From a bacterium (GTDB lineage Bacteria; Bacillota_I; Bacilli_A; RF39; UBA660), in assembly GCA_004563275.1 (NCBI GenBank), contig SFSZ01000006.1, positions 7,097 through 71,096 on the forward strand: a stretch of 64,000 nucleotides of DNA, written 5' to 3'. How positions within the stretch are numbered: the stretch's first letter is position 1; every line of letters begins with the position of its first letter. The notes beneath the pieces were generated by a model. The model was given only the letters and a program-made list of their open reading frames with translations. It did not search any database and was not told the origin of the DNA. Below are positions 40,492 to 50,855 of the stretch, piece after piece. The position numbers and the translations under genes are program-made.

Positions 40492-43400
40492 ATGCTAAAA
40501 AAACTAAAGAATTTTATAACAAAATATAAATTTTTAATAGCGGGATTTGTCCTAGTTTTTTGTGTGCTTATTTTAATTTTAGTTCCTACATTTTCTGAAA
40601 AAACTACCTCAACAATTTGGGATGGAAGTATTGCATCATCTTTTACTTCTGGAGATGGAACTCAAAATAATCCATATATCATCAGTAATGGTTCTGAATT
40701 AGCATACCTATTTTCAAAATTAAAAAGCGAAGATTCCTCATCATACTTTAATAAATTTTATGAAATAGAAAATAATATAAATTTTGATAATCGTGATTTT
40801 TCTTTTATAGATGCAACTAAAACCTTTAGTGGCACTATCAATGGTAATGGTTATATCCTATCAAATTTAACTCTTAACACATGCAGCTTAAATGAAGAAA
40901 CAAATACTTGTGAATATGCTTTATTTTCTAATCTAAATAATGCCACTATTAAAAACATTAATATTTCAAATTTAACAATTACATCAAATACAATTAGTAA
41001 TCATCGTTCAGTAGCAGTCATTAGCACATCAGCAACTAATTCAAACATTAATAATATCTCACTAAGTAACATTGAATATAAAATAACAGCTGATCAAAAC
41101 TATGACATAAAATCATCCGGACTATTAATCACTGATAATCAAAACAATACTATTGAAAACATCCATATTGATTTAAAAGATAATAATTCAAATACATCAA
41201 ATTTAATTCATACTTATAATAACAGCACTGTATCAAATATAATTTATCATAAAAACAATACAAAACTATTTAATAATGTAGACACTGAAATAAGCACATC
41301 TTATGGATATAATAAAACTAATAATATAATAACTTTCGAAAATAATTATCCTGTCAAAACAATCTTAAATACATTAAATAAAAAGTCTGAGTTAACATGG
41401 GTGTATGCTGATAACACCATCAGAATGAGAAATACTGGGGTAGACGAAGTAAAAACAAAAGCAGCACCAACAAGTATAACATCTCATGAATCCGGAATAT
41501 CTGGTAGTACTATCTATATAAATGATTTTATAGCAGATTATGATTATTATATGGGACTTAACTATACAACAAGTACTAATCAAAATATTCCTACTAGAGT
41601 ATCTAAAAATATTTATAGTGATAATAATTTAGTCTATGTAGCCGCAACTTACAAAGGAGCAGACTATGATAGCAAAAATACTGGGACAGTATCATTAACT
41701 GAAAATCAAAATACCTATGTATATTATAAAGTTTATGAAATAAATACTAACAATACAACTGACCAATCAGACGATTATGTTGAATTTGATCTTATTGATA
41801 ATCCTTATGCCAATAGACCAAAAGATAAAGCCTTTAATGGCTGGTTAACAGATTATCAAAATGCAGAAGTAACTTTAGACCGAGATATTTATGTTCGTAA
41901 AGTTAAAATACCTGTAACTTATGAAAATGGCAAACCAAAGCCAATCGAAATAACTTTTAATGCTTCATGGATTCAAGCAAGAACCTATAATGTCAGTGGT
42001 AGTTATTGGAATAATGCTTTTGATTACTTCTATAATGAAGGATTAAAATTAGCAAGTGGAACAATATCATATTGGGATATTGAAGATTTATACTATGCCG
42101 TAACTGTTGCCAGAAATGGACAATTATTAGCAGGTGACTATCAACAATCAATTTGGTATGGTTGGCAAGAAGTAACAAGTAATACAACATGTCGTACTAA
42201 TGGTGGATGTCAAGTAAGAAGACCAGCAGCCGGCACTGAATATCAAGCAACCAGAACTTACTATACCTTAACAATTGATTCTGGTGGTTGGGTTGGAACA
42301 TCCTATACTTTTACGGAAACAACACCTCAATATGTTACAGAATCCAGTGACATTGTAAAAACTGGTGAGATAGCTGGTGGATTATATCGCAAAGTAACAC
42401 TACCTTATGGTGAACAATTAAATGGTTACTATAACAAACAGGGAAATTTACTTACATCAGGCACATGTACACAAGGTAATGGCTGCACATATTATGAATA
42501 TATTAATCTAAAAAATGAAAACGGTACTGTAGAAACCGTTATAGATGGAGTAGAGTATTACTTCTTAGTAACAAGAGACACAAATATAGCTTTTGTAACC
42601 GGAAACTTGACTGGTACTTGGTCTAATCAAACCAAACCGTTTACCTTAACATCAATTAACAATGGTACAAATAACATTAATAGATATTATTGGAATGCTA
42701 ATAATACCATTCAAGTTGGAGCTGATACTAGAATTGAAATGATTAGAATTAGGTCTGGACAAAATATGCAAAACGATGACACATCTCCTACATCAACCAG
42801 AACTATCTATGGAAATTATAATAATCTAAAAATCGGTAGAGGAATAACTCAATATAATAGTTATGCTTCATTTGCTTCAGCAGCTGGTGGTTCAACATCA
42901 TTTTCAGGTACAACCGTTAAAAGATATACATTTATCGTTGAATCGGGATTCTATAATAACCTAGGATTAACAACTACCACATCATCAGGTGGAACTCACT
43001 ATGTAATGGCTTATGGAACTTACGGAAACGATTATGATCGCGTTACTAATAATAACAATAATTTACTAGTTCAATACTGTGCTTCGGGCTCATGGGCTGG
43101 AACCATTAAAAGTACATCAACTAATACCATTGCTTTAAATACAACTGTTAAAAGTGGTAATATTGGTCGTAATAATTATGAATATGCTGCTGGATTATAT
43201 GTTGGTGGTCGTAACAATGGTAATCACTATGTATTAAGAAAAGCAATCATTGAAGGTGGAACTCAAGCAAATGTTATCGGTGGACCTCTTTCAGTTGAAT
43301 CAAATGTTTTAAATGGAAGTACTTTCTTAAATGATACATATATTTATGTTAAAGGTGGTACACCAGATATAATTGTTGGTGGTGCTGGAGCCTCAAGTAC

Positions 43401-46400
43401 TTATGGAAATAGAGTAATTCAAGTTACCGGTGGAACCGTAAATTATGCCGTATTTGGCGGTTCAAATGGTGTAACCGGATCAGATGGTGGAACATATCCA
43501 GGTATTCTTTATGGCGACTCTTATGTTTATATTGGTGGTCATGCCACAATTGGTAATGGTTCAAACACTAATCATTCAGTATCAGCCGTTGAGTCAGGAA
43601 GCGTCTTTGGAGCTGGTAACGGCAACTCTTCATCAGTGGGTGTTGGATCAGTAAACAATTCATACATCGTAATAGATGGAGAAGCTGTAATTAATAAAAA
43701 TGTCTATGGTGGTGGCAACTACGGAGCAACAGGTTATGGCAACAGTAGAACCTATAATCCATCACATACCGAAATCAAAATAAATGGTGGTACAATTAAT
43801 GGCTCAGTATATGGAGCTGGAAATAATAATGGAGCAGGTAACTATGCTCATACCGTAACATCAGGTAGTGGCTGGAATCAAACCAGTATTAACTACTATG
43901 ATATCGATTCATCAATTAAAATTGAAATGAATGGTGGAACTGTTAAAACTGGTATTTATGGAGGCTCAAACGTATCTGGAACCGTTTATGGAAGCACTGA
44001 TGTTAAAATTCTAAATGGTAATGCTAAAGATGTTTATGGTGGTGGAGAAGGACAAAGAACCTTCGTTAGAGATAATGTTGATGTAACCATCGGTACTGAA
44101 ACAAATGGCCCAACTATAAGTGGTAACGTTTATGGTGGTTCAGCTTATGGAACCGTTAATGCCTCTACAACATCAGCAGCTGCTAATACAAAAACCGTTA
44201 ATGTAACCGTTAATAATGGAACAATAACTGGTGATGTCTTTGGTGGAGCAAAAGGAAACGGTACAACAGTCCCTTACGTAAAAGGCAATATCACTGTAAA
44301 TATCAATGGTGGAACAATTGCTAATGTTTATGGTGGCTTCGATGCCAACGGTAGTCCTGAAAATAAAGACTATGTTTATCTAAATGGTGGAGTCATTGGT
44401 TCAGCCTTTGGTGGTGGTAAAAATACTTCTCAAACTGAAACAAACATCTATCTAAGAGGTTCAGAAGCTGGCTATGTTTATGGAGGTTCAAATCAAAGCG
44501 GTGACGTAACCACAACTAACGTTCATATCGAATCCGGTACATCAAATTATGTCTTTGGTGGCAATAATTTAGGTGGAACTTGTGAAGAAACTAACGTAAC
44601 AATGACCGGTGGAACCGTTAAAGAAAATTTACTTGGTGGTGGAAACGCGGTTGAAACAACCACAACTAATGTTGATATTTCAAATGGCAAAGTAAAAAAT
44701 GTCTTTGGCGGTGGCAATGAAGCTGGAGTAACCAATGAAACCAATGTTAATATTAATGGTGGTAATATCACTAATTCCTTTGGTGGTTCAAACAAAGCAG
44801 GAAATGTTGCTAAATCAAATGTAACCTTAAATACTAATACAAGTAAACCAAGTAGTGAATCAAAATTAAAATTAGTTGTAACAACAACATCAAGAAAAAT
44901 TGAAGATTGGGAAAAGAATAATTATGGTACCAACTTTAATAGTATAAGAGCTGTTAAAGTAACCGTTACAAACAACACTAATAAAACTATTAATTCATGG
45001 GCAGGTACACTAAATATCCCAGGAAGCCAATTATATAATAACTATTCATCAGACACTAACGTAATTGATAATAATGGCTTATATAGCTTTACCTCAGCAA
45101 GTAGATGGACATCAGGTACTCATCATGTTCTAAGTCCAAATGAAACTTATTCATTCGAATTTAATGCCTTATCAGAAACTCCAAGTGATCAAGAAGTAAG
45201 CTATGATTATCAATTTGAAGGAAATAGTACTGATGGAGAAAGCTATACAGATACCAACATGGGCTTTAGAATCTATGGTGGCAATAACGAAGGTGGCAAC
45301 ACCAACGAAAGTAATATTACTTTAAATAACGGTTATGCAATGGAAGTATATGGTGGTAATAACCTAGGTGGTACAACCGTTGTAACAAATATTAGATTTA
45401 ATAATGGAACTGTTGAAAGTATTTATGGTGGTGGAAACCAAGCTGAATCAACCACAACTAATATTGCTCTTAATGGAGGTACATCAACTAATGTCTTTGG
45501 TGGTGGAAACCAAGCTGAGGTAACAACATCAAATGTTAATATTAACGGTGGAACTTCAACAAATATTTATGGTGGTGGAAACCAAGCTGGAGTTCAAACC
45601 ACAAATTTAAATACAACCACATCAACAACCATGAATGTAACCAATATCTTTGGTGGTTCAAACCAAAGTGGTAATGTTACAAAAGCTAATATTGATATTA
45701 AAGCTGGAACTTATACTAATATCTATGGTGGAAACAATAAAGGTGGAGTAACAACCGAACCAATCATAGATATTTCAAACGGAACAATTGAAAACGTTTA
45801 TGGTGGTGGTAATGAAGCCGTAGTAACTAAAACTAAAATAACTATCACCGGTGGTAACATTAATGATGTTTATGGTGGTGGTAATGCCGCTGCTATAACT
45901 GAAAACACAAATCTAACAATTACCGGTGGAACAATTAAACAAAACACCTATGGTGGTGGCAACTTTGGAGTCGTTAATGGCTCTACTAACGTTGTTATTC
46001 AAAACGGAACTATCGGTGGAAGTGCTTATGGTGGTGGCAACGGGACAACCGCTATCGTAAAAGGTAATACCAATATTGCCGTAGGCGGAACTACAACCAT
46101 CGGAACCACTGCTTGTCAAAAACCAAGTGATTGTTCGCTATTTGGTGGTGGTAATGCCGCAGCAACTGGTGATGATACAAACAATAATAGTACTGCTAAC
46201 GTTGAACTAGCTGGTGGGACTATTTTTGGAAACGTTTATGGTGGAGCTAATACCTCAGTAGTTTATGGTCAAACCAAACTAAATATCGGTGCTGAAGTAA
46301 CAGATACTAACATAACTAAAGGAAATATCTTAATAAGCGGAACCGTCTTTGGTGGAGGGGAAGCTAATGCATCTGGTTCAGATGATTACGACTATACCTT

Positions 46401-49083
46401 CATCAGTGTAACTAAAGCAATTGAAGTATTAATTAACGGAAAAGATTACACTTCATTTGATATCTTAGGTTCAATCTTTGGTAGTGGTAACGCTTCATCA
46501 TCAGGTGGTACAAGTAAAATAGATATTAAAAACTATGGAACATACGCTAATCCAAAACGAAATATTTCAATTCAAAGAACCAATACCTTAACAATTGATA
46601 ATTCAGCTTTAGTCTTAAAAGGAGCAACCGACCGTACTAATGATTATTCAGATGTATTATTTACCTTATCAATAATAGATAAATTAAATCTAAAAAATAA
46701 TTCAACTCTATATTTAGAAACCGGTTCAAACTTATTAAAAGAATTTAATAGTTTAGCTAGTGATGGTTCTCTTGCTAAAGTTGACATTGATAAAGAAAAT
46801 GGAACAGTAACTAAAAACGTAGACAACCGAATTTATATGTATGCTGGTAAAATTCTTAACATCGCTACTAACCAATCCGTAACAACTTATGGTGATGTTA
46901 ATGGAATGACATTCTTTGGAATGTATAAATATAAACAAGATAATACTGTAAGTGTTGGTATTTATGATAAATTTGATTATGGAGCAACCCTAAATTGGGG
47001 CGATGTTATCGATGATGGTTCATACGTTTTAGGATCACATAAAGTAAATCATGACATCACAAAAGATGGTTTCTATTCAAATTATATTAACGAAGAAACC
47101 ACTAAAAATGATATGGATTACATTAAACCAACACCCGAAGATGCTGCTATGTACATGTGGATCATCGGAGAATCCGTAAGAGAATACAACGTTGACTTAG
47201 TTGCATCAAAATACTCAACCTTAGGTACAGCAGAACTATCATTCTTAGATTTCTCAAAACCGAATACATCATTTGAAATTCTAGGATTTGATTACAGTGA
47301 AATTGCTAATGGCGTTACTTTAACTGAAAAAAATAAAGTGCCAAGAACCGCTGCCAGTAGTGAAGATGCTGACAACATCATGTCACTAACTATGGAATCA
47401 AGTAATAAAGGATGGTTAACAACCGGTTCAACAACCTTCCTAACAAATAAAGATAGACAAGTTTTAGGTACTACAACCTACGTTGGAGAAAACGATACAT
47501 CCATTCCAACTATGTTATTCTATCTAAATCACTCAAAGAATCTATCAACATCAGGAAATATGGGAACCGTTAAAATAATCATCATGGCAATTACCAAAGT
47601 TGATGATTTAACTAATGAAACCGAAAGATTAGTTGTAAACGTTAATATGTCAAGAGTTCTATATAACACCAATGACTATGAAGGTGCCCTTACTGAAGGA
47701 AGAAAATACGAATTATTTGCATCAACAGCCGCTAACATAACCTCAACATCATCAATAAGTGCATACTACTCACTTTACACCGAAGGAACGGCAGTATATA
47801 AAACTGGTTATCATCGTGCCTTAGTATCAAATTATGTTTTGCCAGAGAATACTAAAATAACCATGATTGATTTAAGTAATGGTAAAACCGAATACTATTA
47901 TCACGTTATAACTGCTGATGAAGTAACCAGAGCAACTACAGAATTAGCAACTGAAGGCGATATTCACTACAAGTTATCAATCTTTGAATTAATGGGAGCA
48001 ACCAACAGTGGTATCTATTATAATGATGCAACCAAGAATCAAGAATATTATAACAGTGAGAATCAAATAACCGATGAAGAATTTATCTTTATAGTTGATT
48101 TTGAAGACACAAATATTACTGAAGATGCCTTAAATAAATCATTGCTAATCGAAATGCTAGATGCTAATGAAGAAACAATGATAAGCGTCCTAGGCATCCA
48201 ACATGCCAATATGGTTTATAATCTTTATACTGATAAAGAAGCCGTAATTAAAATTGATGGAACAATCAGTAGTAATAAAATTTATAGTGGTGAATCGGTA
48301 ACATTAGACTTATCAACTGAATATACCCAAGCTAAATTACCAACCGGTGCAACTATTTATGATACAAGTTTCTTAGAAGATAAATTAGGTTTCAAAATCA
48401 CTCTTTATAATAATCAAGACGAAGTCGTAACCGGAACATCACTTTTAGGTTTAACTTATGTAATAGATGGTGTTGCTTACTCACCAAACATCGATGGTAC
48501 AACTAGAATTAAAGTTTCTGATAAAGTAGGTAATGTTAAAACCTGGGTAAAAGTAAATACCGGAACCGCAAATATTGCTACTGGTAATTATAAATTAGTA
48601 GTTGAAACCTTTGGTTCACCAGACGGTATCTACTACGGTTTAAAATCATCTGCATCTAAAATATTTGATATTACAATCATTAATGAAATTTATGGTTTAG
48701 ATATCAACACTGATGAAAAAATGATGATCATCGATCAAAAAACAGGCAATACCTTAAATGGAGATAATCGTCTAACTTATAACATCGAATATAACTCCGG
48801 ACTTGCCAATCCAAATATCAAAGTTAAATTCTATCGTCGTAATTATGATGAAGTATATGATAATAACTTTACACTAGTTGATTTAAAAGATTATATTACT
48901 AATTCACTTACTCCAACAGCTCGTGATAAAGAATACTTAGTAGTAAATAATCCAAATGAAATTAACAACTTCACCTTATTACTTAAGGATAAGTTACAAA
49001 TAGGTACCTATAAATTTGAGTTTATCTTATATGATGATGAATCACAAATTGGAACTATTGAAAAATATATAATAATAAAATAG
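40492..49083 (+). CDS. giant repetitive surface protein, 2863 aa, beta-helix-like with carbohydrate-binding-like insert
   Basis: An N-terminal Lys-rich stretch and transmembrane segment (residues about 13-35) suggest membrane anchoring or signal-dependent export. Residues 45-250 contain GDGTQNNPYIISNGSELAYL and FSGTINGNGYILSNLTL, typical of GLUG/pectate-lyase-like beta-solenoids. Residues about 300-950 are mixed and Tyr-rich. Residues about 980-1970 carry about 30 copies of a 25-40-residue unit with core (V/I)-(Y/F)-G-G-(G/S/N)-N, such as VFGGGNQAEVTTSNVNINGG, one beta-solenoid turn each. Near residues 1455-1597 a CBM-like domain (SWAGTLNIPGSQ, SPNETYSFEFNA) interrupts the repeats. The C-terminal ~850 residues are beta-rich domains. 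No LPxTG motif or C-terminal anchor is visible. Adhesin-type function is inferred. Confidence 0.85.
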   Translation: MLKKLKNFITKYKFLIAGFVLVFCVLILILVPTFSEKTTSTIWDGSIASSFTSGDGTQNNPYIISNGSELAYLFSKLKSEDSSSYFNKFYEIENNINFDNRDFSFIDATKTFSGTINGNGYILSNLTLNTCSLNEETNTCEYALFSNLNNATIKNINISNLTITSNTISNHRSVAVISTSATNSNINNISLSNIEYKITADQNYDIKSSGLLITDNQNNTIENIHIDLKDNNSNTSNLIHTYNNSTVSNIIYHKNNTKLFNNVDTEISTSYGYNKTNNIITFENNYPVKTILNTLNKKSELTWVYADNTIRMRNTGVDEVKTKAAPTSITSHESGISGSTIYINDFIADYDYYMGLNYTTSTNQNIPTRVSKNIYSDNNLVYVAATYKGADYDSKNTGTVSLTENQNTYVYYKVYEINTNNTTDQSDDYVEFDLIDNPYANRPKDKAFNGWLTDYQNAEVTLDRDIYVRKVKIPVTYENGKPKPIEITFNASWIQARTYNVSGSYWNNAFDYFYNEGLKLASGTISYWDIEDLYYAVTVARNGQLLAGDYQQSIWYGWQEVTSNTTCRTNGGCQVRRPAAGTEYQATRTYYTLTIDSGGWVGTSYTFTETTPQYVTESSDIVKTGEIAGGLYRKVTLPYGEQLNGYYNKQGNLLTSGTCTQGNGCTYYEYINLKNENGTVETVIDGVEYYFLVTRDTNIAFVTGNLTGTWSNQTKPFTLTSINNGTNNINRYYWNANNTIQVGADTRIEMIRIRSGQNMQNDDTSPTSTRTIYGNYNNLKIGRGITQYNSYASFASAAGGSTSFSGTTVKRYTFIVESGFYNNLGLTTTTSSGGTHYVMAYGTYGNDYDRVTNNNNNLLVQYCASGSWAGTIKSTSTNTIALNTTVKSGNIGRNNYEYAAGLYVGGRNNGNHYVLRKAIIEGGTQANVIGGPLSVESNVLNGSTFLNDTYIYVKGGTPDIIVGGAGASSTYGNRVIQVTGGTVNYAVFGGSNGVTGSDGGTYPGILYGDSYVYIGGHATIGNGSNTNHSVSAVESGSVFGAGNGNSSSVGVGSVNNSYIVIDGEAVINKNVYGGGNYGATGYGNSRTYNPSHTEIKINGGTINGSVYGAGNNNGAGNYAHTVTSGSGWNQTSINYYDIDSSIKIEMNGGTVKTGIYGGSNVSGTVYGSTDVKILNGNAKDVYGGGEGQRTFVRDNVDVTIGTETNGPTISGNVYGGSAYGTVNASTTSAAANTKTVNVTVNNGTITGDVFGGAKGNGTTVPYVKGNITVNINGGTIANVYGGFDANGSPENKDYVYLNGGVIGSAFGGGKNTSQTETNIYLRGSEAGYVYGGSNQSGDVTTTNVHIESGTSNYVFGGNNLGGTCEETNVTMTGGTVKENLLGGGNAVETTTTNVDISNGKVKNVFGGGNEAGVTNETNVNINGGNITNSFGGSNKAGNVAKSNVTLNTNTSKPSSESKLKLVVTTTSRKIEDWEKNNYGTNFNSIRAVKVTVTNNTNKTINSWAGTLNIPGSQLYNNYSSDTNVIDNNGLYSFTSASRWTSGTHHVLSPNETYSFEFNALSETPSDQEVSYDYQFEGNSTDGESYTDTNMGFRIYGGNNEGGNTNESNITLNNGYAMEVYGGNNLGGTTVVTNIRFNNGTVESIYGGGNQAESTTTNIALNGGTSTNVFGGGNQAEVTTSNVNINGGTSTNIYGGGNQAGVQTTNLNTTTSTTMNVTNIFGGSNQSGNVTKANIDIKAGTYTNIYGGNNKGGVTTEPIIDISNGTIENVYGGGNEAVVTKTKITITGGNINDVYGGGNAAAITENTNLTITGGTIKQNTYGGGNFGVVNGSTNVVIQNGTIGGSAYGGGNGTTAIVKGNTNIAVGGTTTIGTTACQKPSDCSLFGGGNAAATGDDTNNNSTANVELAGGTIFGNVYGGANTSVVYGQTKLNIGAEVTDTNITKGNILISGTVFGGGEANASGSDDYDYTFISVTKAIEVLINGKDYTSFDILGSIFGSGNASSSGGTSKIDIKNYGTYANPKRNISIQRTNTLTIDNSALVLKGATDRTNDYSDVLFTLSIIDKLNLKNNSTLYLETGSNLLKEFNSLASDGSLAKVDIDKENGTVTKNVDNRIYMYAGKILNIATNQSVTTYGDVNGMTFFGMYKYKQDNTVSVGIYDKFDYGATLNWGDVIDDGSYVLGSHKVNHDITKDGFYSNYINEETTKNDMDYIKPTPEDAAMYMWIIGESVREYNVDLVASKYSTLGTAELSFLDFSKPNTSFEILGFDYSEIANGVTLTEKNKVPRTAASSEDADNIMSLTMESSNKGWLTTGSTTFLTNKDRQVLGTTTYVGENDTSIPTMLFYLNHSKNLSTSGNMGTVKIIIMAITKVDDLTNETERLVVNVNMSRVLYNTNDYEGALTEGRKYELFASTAANITSTSSISAYYSLYTEGTAVYKTGYHRALVSNYVLPENTKITMIDLSNGKTEYYYHVITADEVTRATTELATEGDIHYKLSIFELMGATNSGIYYNDATKNQEYYNSENQITDEEFIFIVDFEDTNITEDALNKSLLIEMLDANEETMISVLGIQHANMVYNLYTDKEAVIKIDGTISSNKIYSGESVTLDLSTEYTQAKLPTGATIYDTSFLEDKLGFKITLYNNQDEVVTGTSLLGLTYVIDGVAYSPNIDGTTRIKVSDKVGNVKTWVKVNTGTANIATGNYKLVVETFGSPDGIYYGLKSSASKIFDITIINEIYGLDINTDEKMMIIDQKTGNTLNGDNRLTYNIEYNSGLANPNIKVKFYRRNYDEVYDNNFTLVDLKDYITNSLTPTARDKEYLVVNNPNEINNFTLLLKDKLQIGTYKFEFILYDDESQIGTIEKYIIIK
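43440..46510 (+). repeat. coding repeat region of about 30 Gly-Gly-Asn units
   Basis: About 30 in-frame repeats with consensus (V/I)-(Y/F)-G-G-(G/S/N)-N followed by a variable Thr/Asn-rich strand. They are interrupted once at about 44860-45280 by the CBM-like domain. Several neighbouring units (for example around 45420-45600) are nearly identical, suggesting recent expansion. The count was made by eye. Confidence 0.75.
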
Positions 49084-49092
49084 GAGGTAAAA

Positions 49093-49185
49093 ATGACAGA
49101 AGTAAGTAATGAAGAATTATTAGATATTTATAATATTTTAAAAGAATATCAAGAATTTTTAGAAAGTGAAAAACAAGGTGACTAA
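49093..49185 (+). CDS. small acidic peptide, 30 aa
   Basis: ATG 49093 is preceded by TAGGAGGT and the frame ends with TAA 49183-49185, two bases before the next start. The peptide is acidic and helical (residues 1-30, with ELLDIYNILKEYQEFLESE). It may be a real small protein or a leader that couples translation of the giant gene to the next one. No homologue is known to me. Confidence 0.5.
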   Translation: MTEVSNEELLDIYNILKEYQEFLESEKQGD

Positions 49186-49186
49186 C

Positions 49187-50683
49187 ATGAAAGAATATAT
49201 CTTAAAAGACATTGAAACTGTTAAAGCCAATCTTGAAATACTTCCTAAAAAAACTAAAGTAAATAAAGCTAAATACAATGAATATCTAGAAGAACAATTA
49301 AAAAAAATAACTCCTATGATAGAAGAAGCAGAAAAAGAAATAAGTAAAAGAGTAGAGCAAATTAAAAAGCATAACACCGAAGAAAGCTTACCAGAAGAAA
49401 GAGAATTATTAGATATCACTAAAGTTAAAAGATTAAGTTCTCTTTCTTCATCTTCTAATAAAATGAATTTAGATTATTATTTATACGAATTAAGCAGCTT
49501 TGAAAATAATAACCTAGAAAAAATCAATGGAGTAATCTTAAAAATACTTTTAGCTTTTAAAGAAGTAGGTATAATACTTACCCCCAAAGATTTTGAATAT
49601 TCAGAAGTAGTTCAAAAATATATGGATACCTTAATTAATGATTATGATAATATTGAAAAAGTATTTGATGACATCTACTGGGAAAATTCAAACATTATAA
49701 CTCAAATTGAGTTAAACATTAGATATCTTTACTTTAAACATAAAAAAGAAATCGATAAATATTATCAATCACTTAAAGAAGAACCACTAGAAGAATATCT
49801 AACTAAATATATTGAACTTAAAACTAATCAAAAGTTAAACGAATATCAAAATCGTACATATCTATTTAATAACTTTATTAATCATACCTTAATGCTTACA
49901 GATTATAGCGAAAAAACTATTGATGGACTTCTTACTGATATTATTTTAGATCGAGAAGATGAAGATAACTATTTAAATTTAACTAAACTATCATCATCAT
50001 TATCAGAATATAATGAATATCTAAACTTTGAATATATCATTAAAGATATCAAAGAACTATTTACTAAAAAAGAAGAGTACAAAGGTAAATATGATTTAAA
50101 ATTAAAAGATATTACTAAAAAAGAAAAAGAATTATTTAGTTTAAATAAACAAATCAATAAAACCGGATTATTTAAACCAAATTTAAAGAAAATTAATGAA
50201 CTAAAATTAAAAAGAAATACAACCATTACTGATATTTTAAGTTTATACATTGAACTAGATGAATTAACTATTCAAAATGATATTTATAATAACGTTACTA
50301 ACGAAACAACTTATCAAGATATTTTAAAATTAACATGCTTTAATACAAAATATTTTATTAAATTGTTAAAAGATCAAATCGATAATTTAACTATTGAAGA
50401 TATTAACCAAAATATCACTAACTTATTTGAATATGCATTTGGTAGTGAAATAAATATTATTTCAAACATCGCTATCAGTGAAGAAAAAGATATTCCTAAA
50501 ATTATTAAAGATAAATATCGTTTATTAAATATTTCTATTAATGAAGAAAATTTAAATAAAGATGATATTGAAAAAGTCCAAAAAAACATTGAAGATTTAA
50601 TAATTTACTACAATATCAAAAAAATAAATTTAAATATTCAAGACATCGACTTTATCTTTAAAGCCGAGAAACTTAAAAAGTAG
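49187..50683 (+). CDS. hypothetical coiled-coil protein, 498 aa
   Basis: ATG 49187 with AAGGTGA upstream is preferred; the frame extends to a GTG at 49166 that overlaps the small upstream gene. The protein is strongly charged, Lys/Glu/Asn-rich and helical almost throughout, with long coiled-coil stretches (about residues 285-350), and has no signal peptide or membrane segment. It probably forms part of the same transcript as the giant gene and could be a cytoplasmic assembly or regulatory factor; this is inferred only from position. A terminator follows directly. Confidence 0.7.
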   Translation: MKEYILKDIETVKANLEILPKKTKVNKAKYNEYLEEQLKKITPMIEEAEKEISKRVEQIKKHNTEESLPEERELLDITKVKRLSSLSSSSNKMNLDYYLYELSSFENNNLEKINGVILKILLAFKEVGIILTPKDFEYSEVVQKYMDTLINDYDNIEKVFDDIYWENSNIITQIELNIRYLYFKHKKEIDKYYQSLKEEPLEEYLTKYIELKTNQKLNEYQNRTYLFNNFINHTLMLTDYSEKTIDGLLTDIILDREDEDNYLNLTKLSSSLSEYNEYLNFEYIIKDIKELFTKKEEYKGKYDLKLKDITKKEKELFSLNKQINKTGLFKPNLKKINELKLKRNTTITDILSLYIELDELTIQNDIYNNVTNETTYQDILKLTCFNTKYFIKLLKDQIDNLTIEDINQNITNLFEYAFGSEINIISNIAISEEKDIPKIIKDKYRLLNISINEENLNKDDIEKVQKNIEDLIIYYNIKKINLNIQDIDFIFKAEKLKK

Positions 50684-50704
50684 CTTAATTAAAGCTCTTT
50701 TTTT
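50681..50704 (+). terminator. rho-independent terminator
   Basis: Short stem AGCTT / AAGCT with an AATTA loop and a T run, overlapping the stop codon. Confidence 0.7.
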
Positions 50705-50714
50705 GTGATTATTC

Positions 50715-50743
50715 TTGCGCAAATTCGTAAAATTTGTTAATAT
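50715..50743 (+). promoter_or_regulatory. rpsB-tsf promoter
   Basis: -35 TTGCGC (50715-50720), 17-base spacer, -10 TAATAT (50738-50743). Transcription should begin near 50750. Confidence 0.65.
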
Positions 50744-50745
50744 AT

Positions 50746-50855
50746 AGGAGGTTTTATAACCAATATGTACTTAAACTGATTTAGTTGCCTAGTGGCCAAG
50801 TGTTGGTAATTAAAGAAGACGTTTAAGGGTAAATAACGAAAGGATTGTGAGAATT
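50746..50855 (+). promoter_or_regulatory. rpsB leader with AGGAGG and a 4-codon upstream reading frame
   Basis: The leader of about 105 nt contains AGGAGG (50746-50751), ATG 50765 with codons for Met-Tyr-Leu-Asn then stop, and a short complementary region around TTGCCTAGTGGCCAAG. The gene's own ribosome binding site AAAGGA lies near 50840. A leader that folds or carries a mini-gene could be the site of S2 autoregulation, known in other bacteria; no match to a named S2-leader motif could be made by eye. Confidence 0.35.

Noticed and set aside
44547..44795. Antisense frame within the repeats of the giant gene
   Set aside because: It is low-complexity and results from the repeated Gly-Gly codons read backwards; there is no ribosome binding site.
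43440..46510. Repeats as a CRISPR array
   Set aside because: The repeats are in-frame coding units with degenerate sequence and irregular spacing, not identical 24-36-base repeats with unique spacers, and no cas genes are present.
40492..49083. Giant repeat protein as a phage tail or a non-ribosomal peptide synthetase
   Set aside because: No structural phage motifs or adenylation/condensation motifs occur; the glycine-rich repeats fit a surface beta-solenoid instead.
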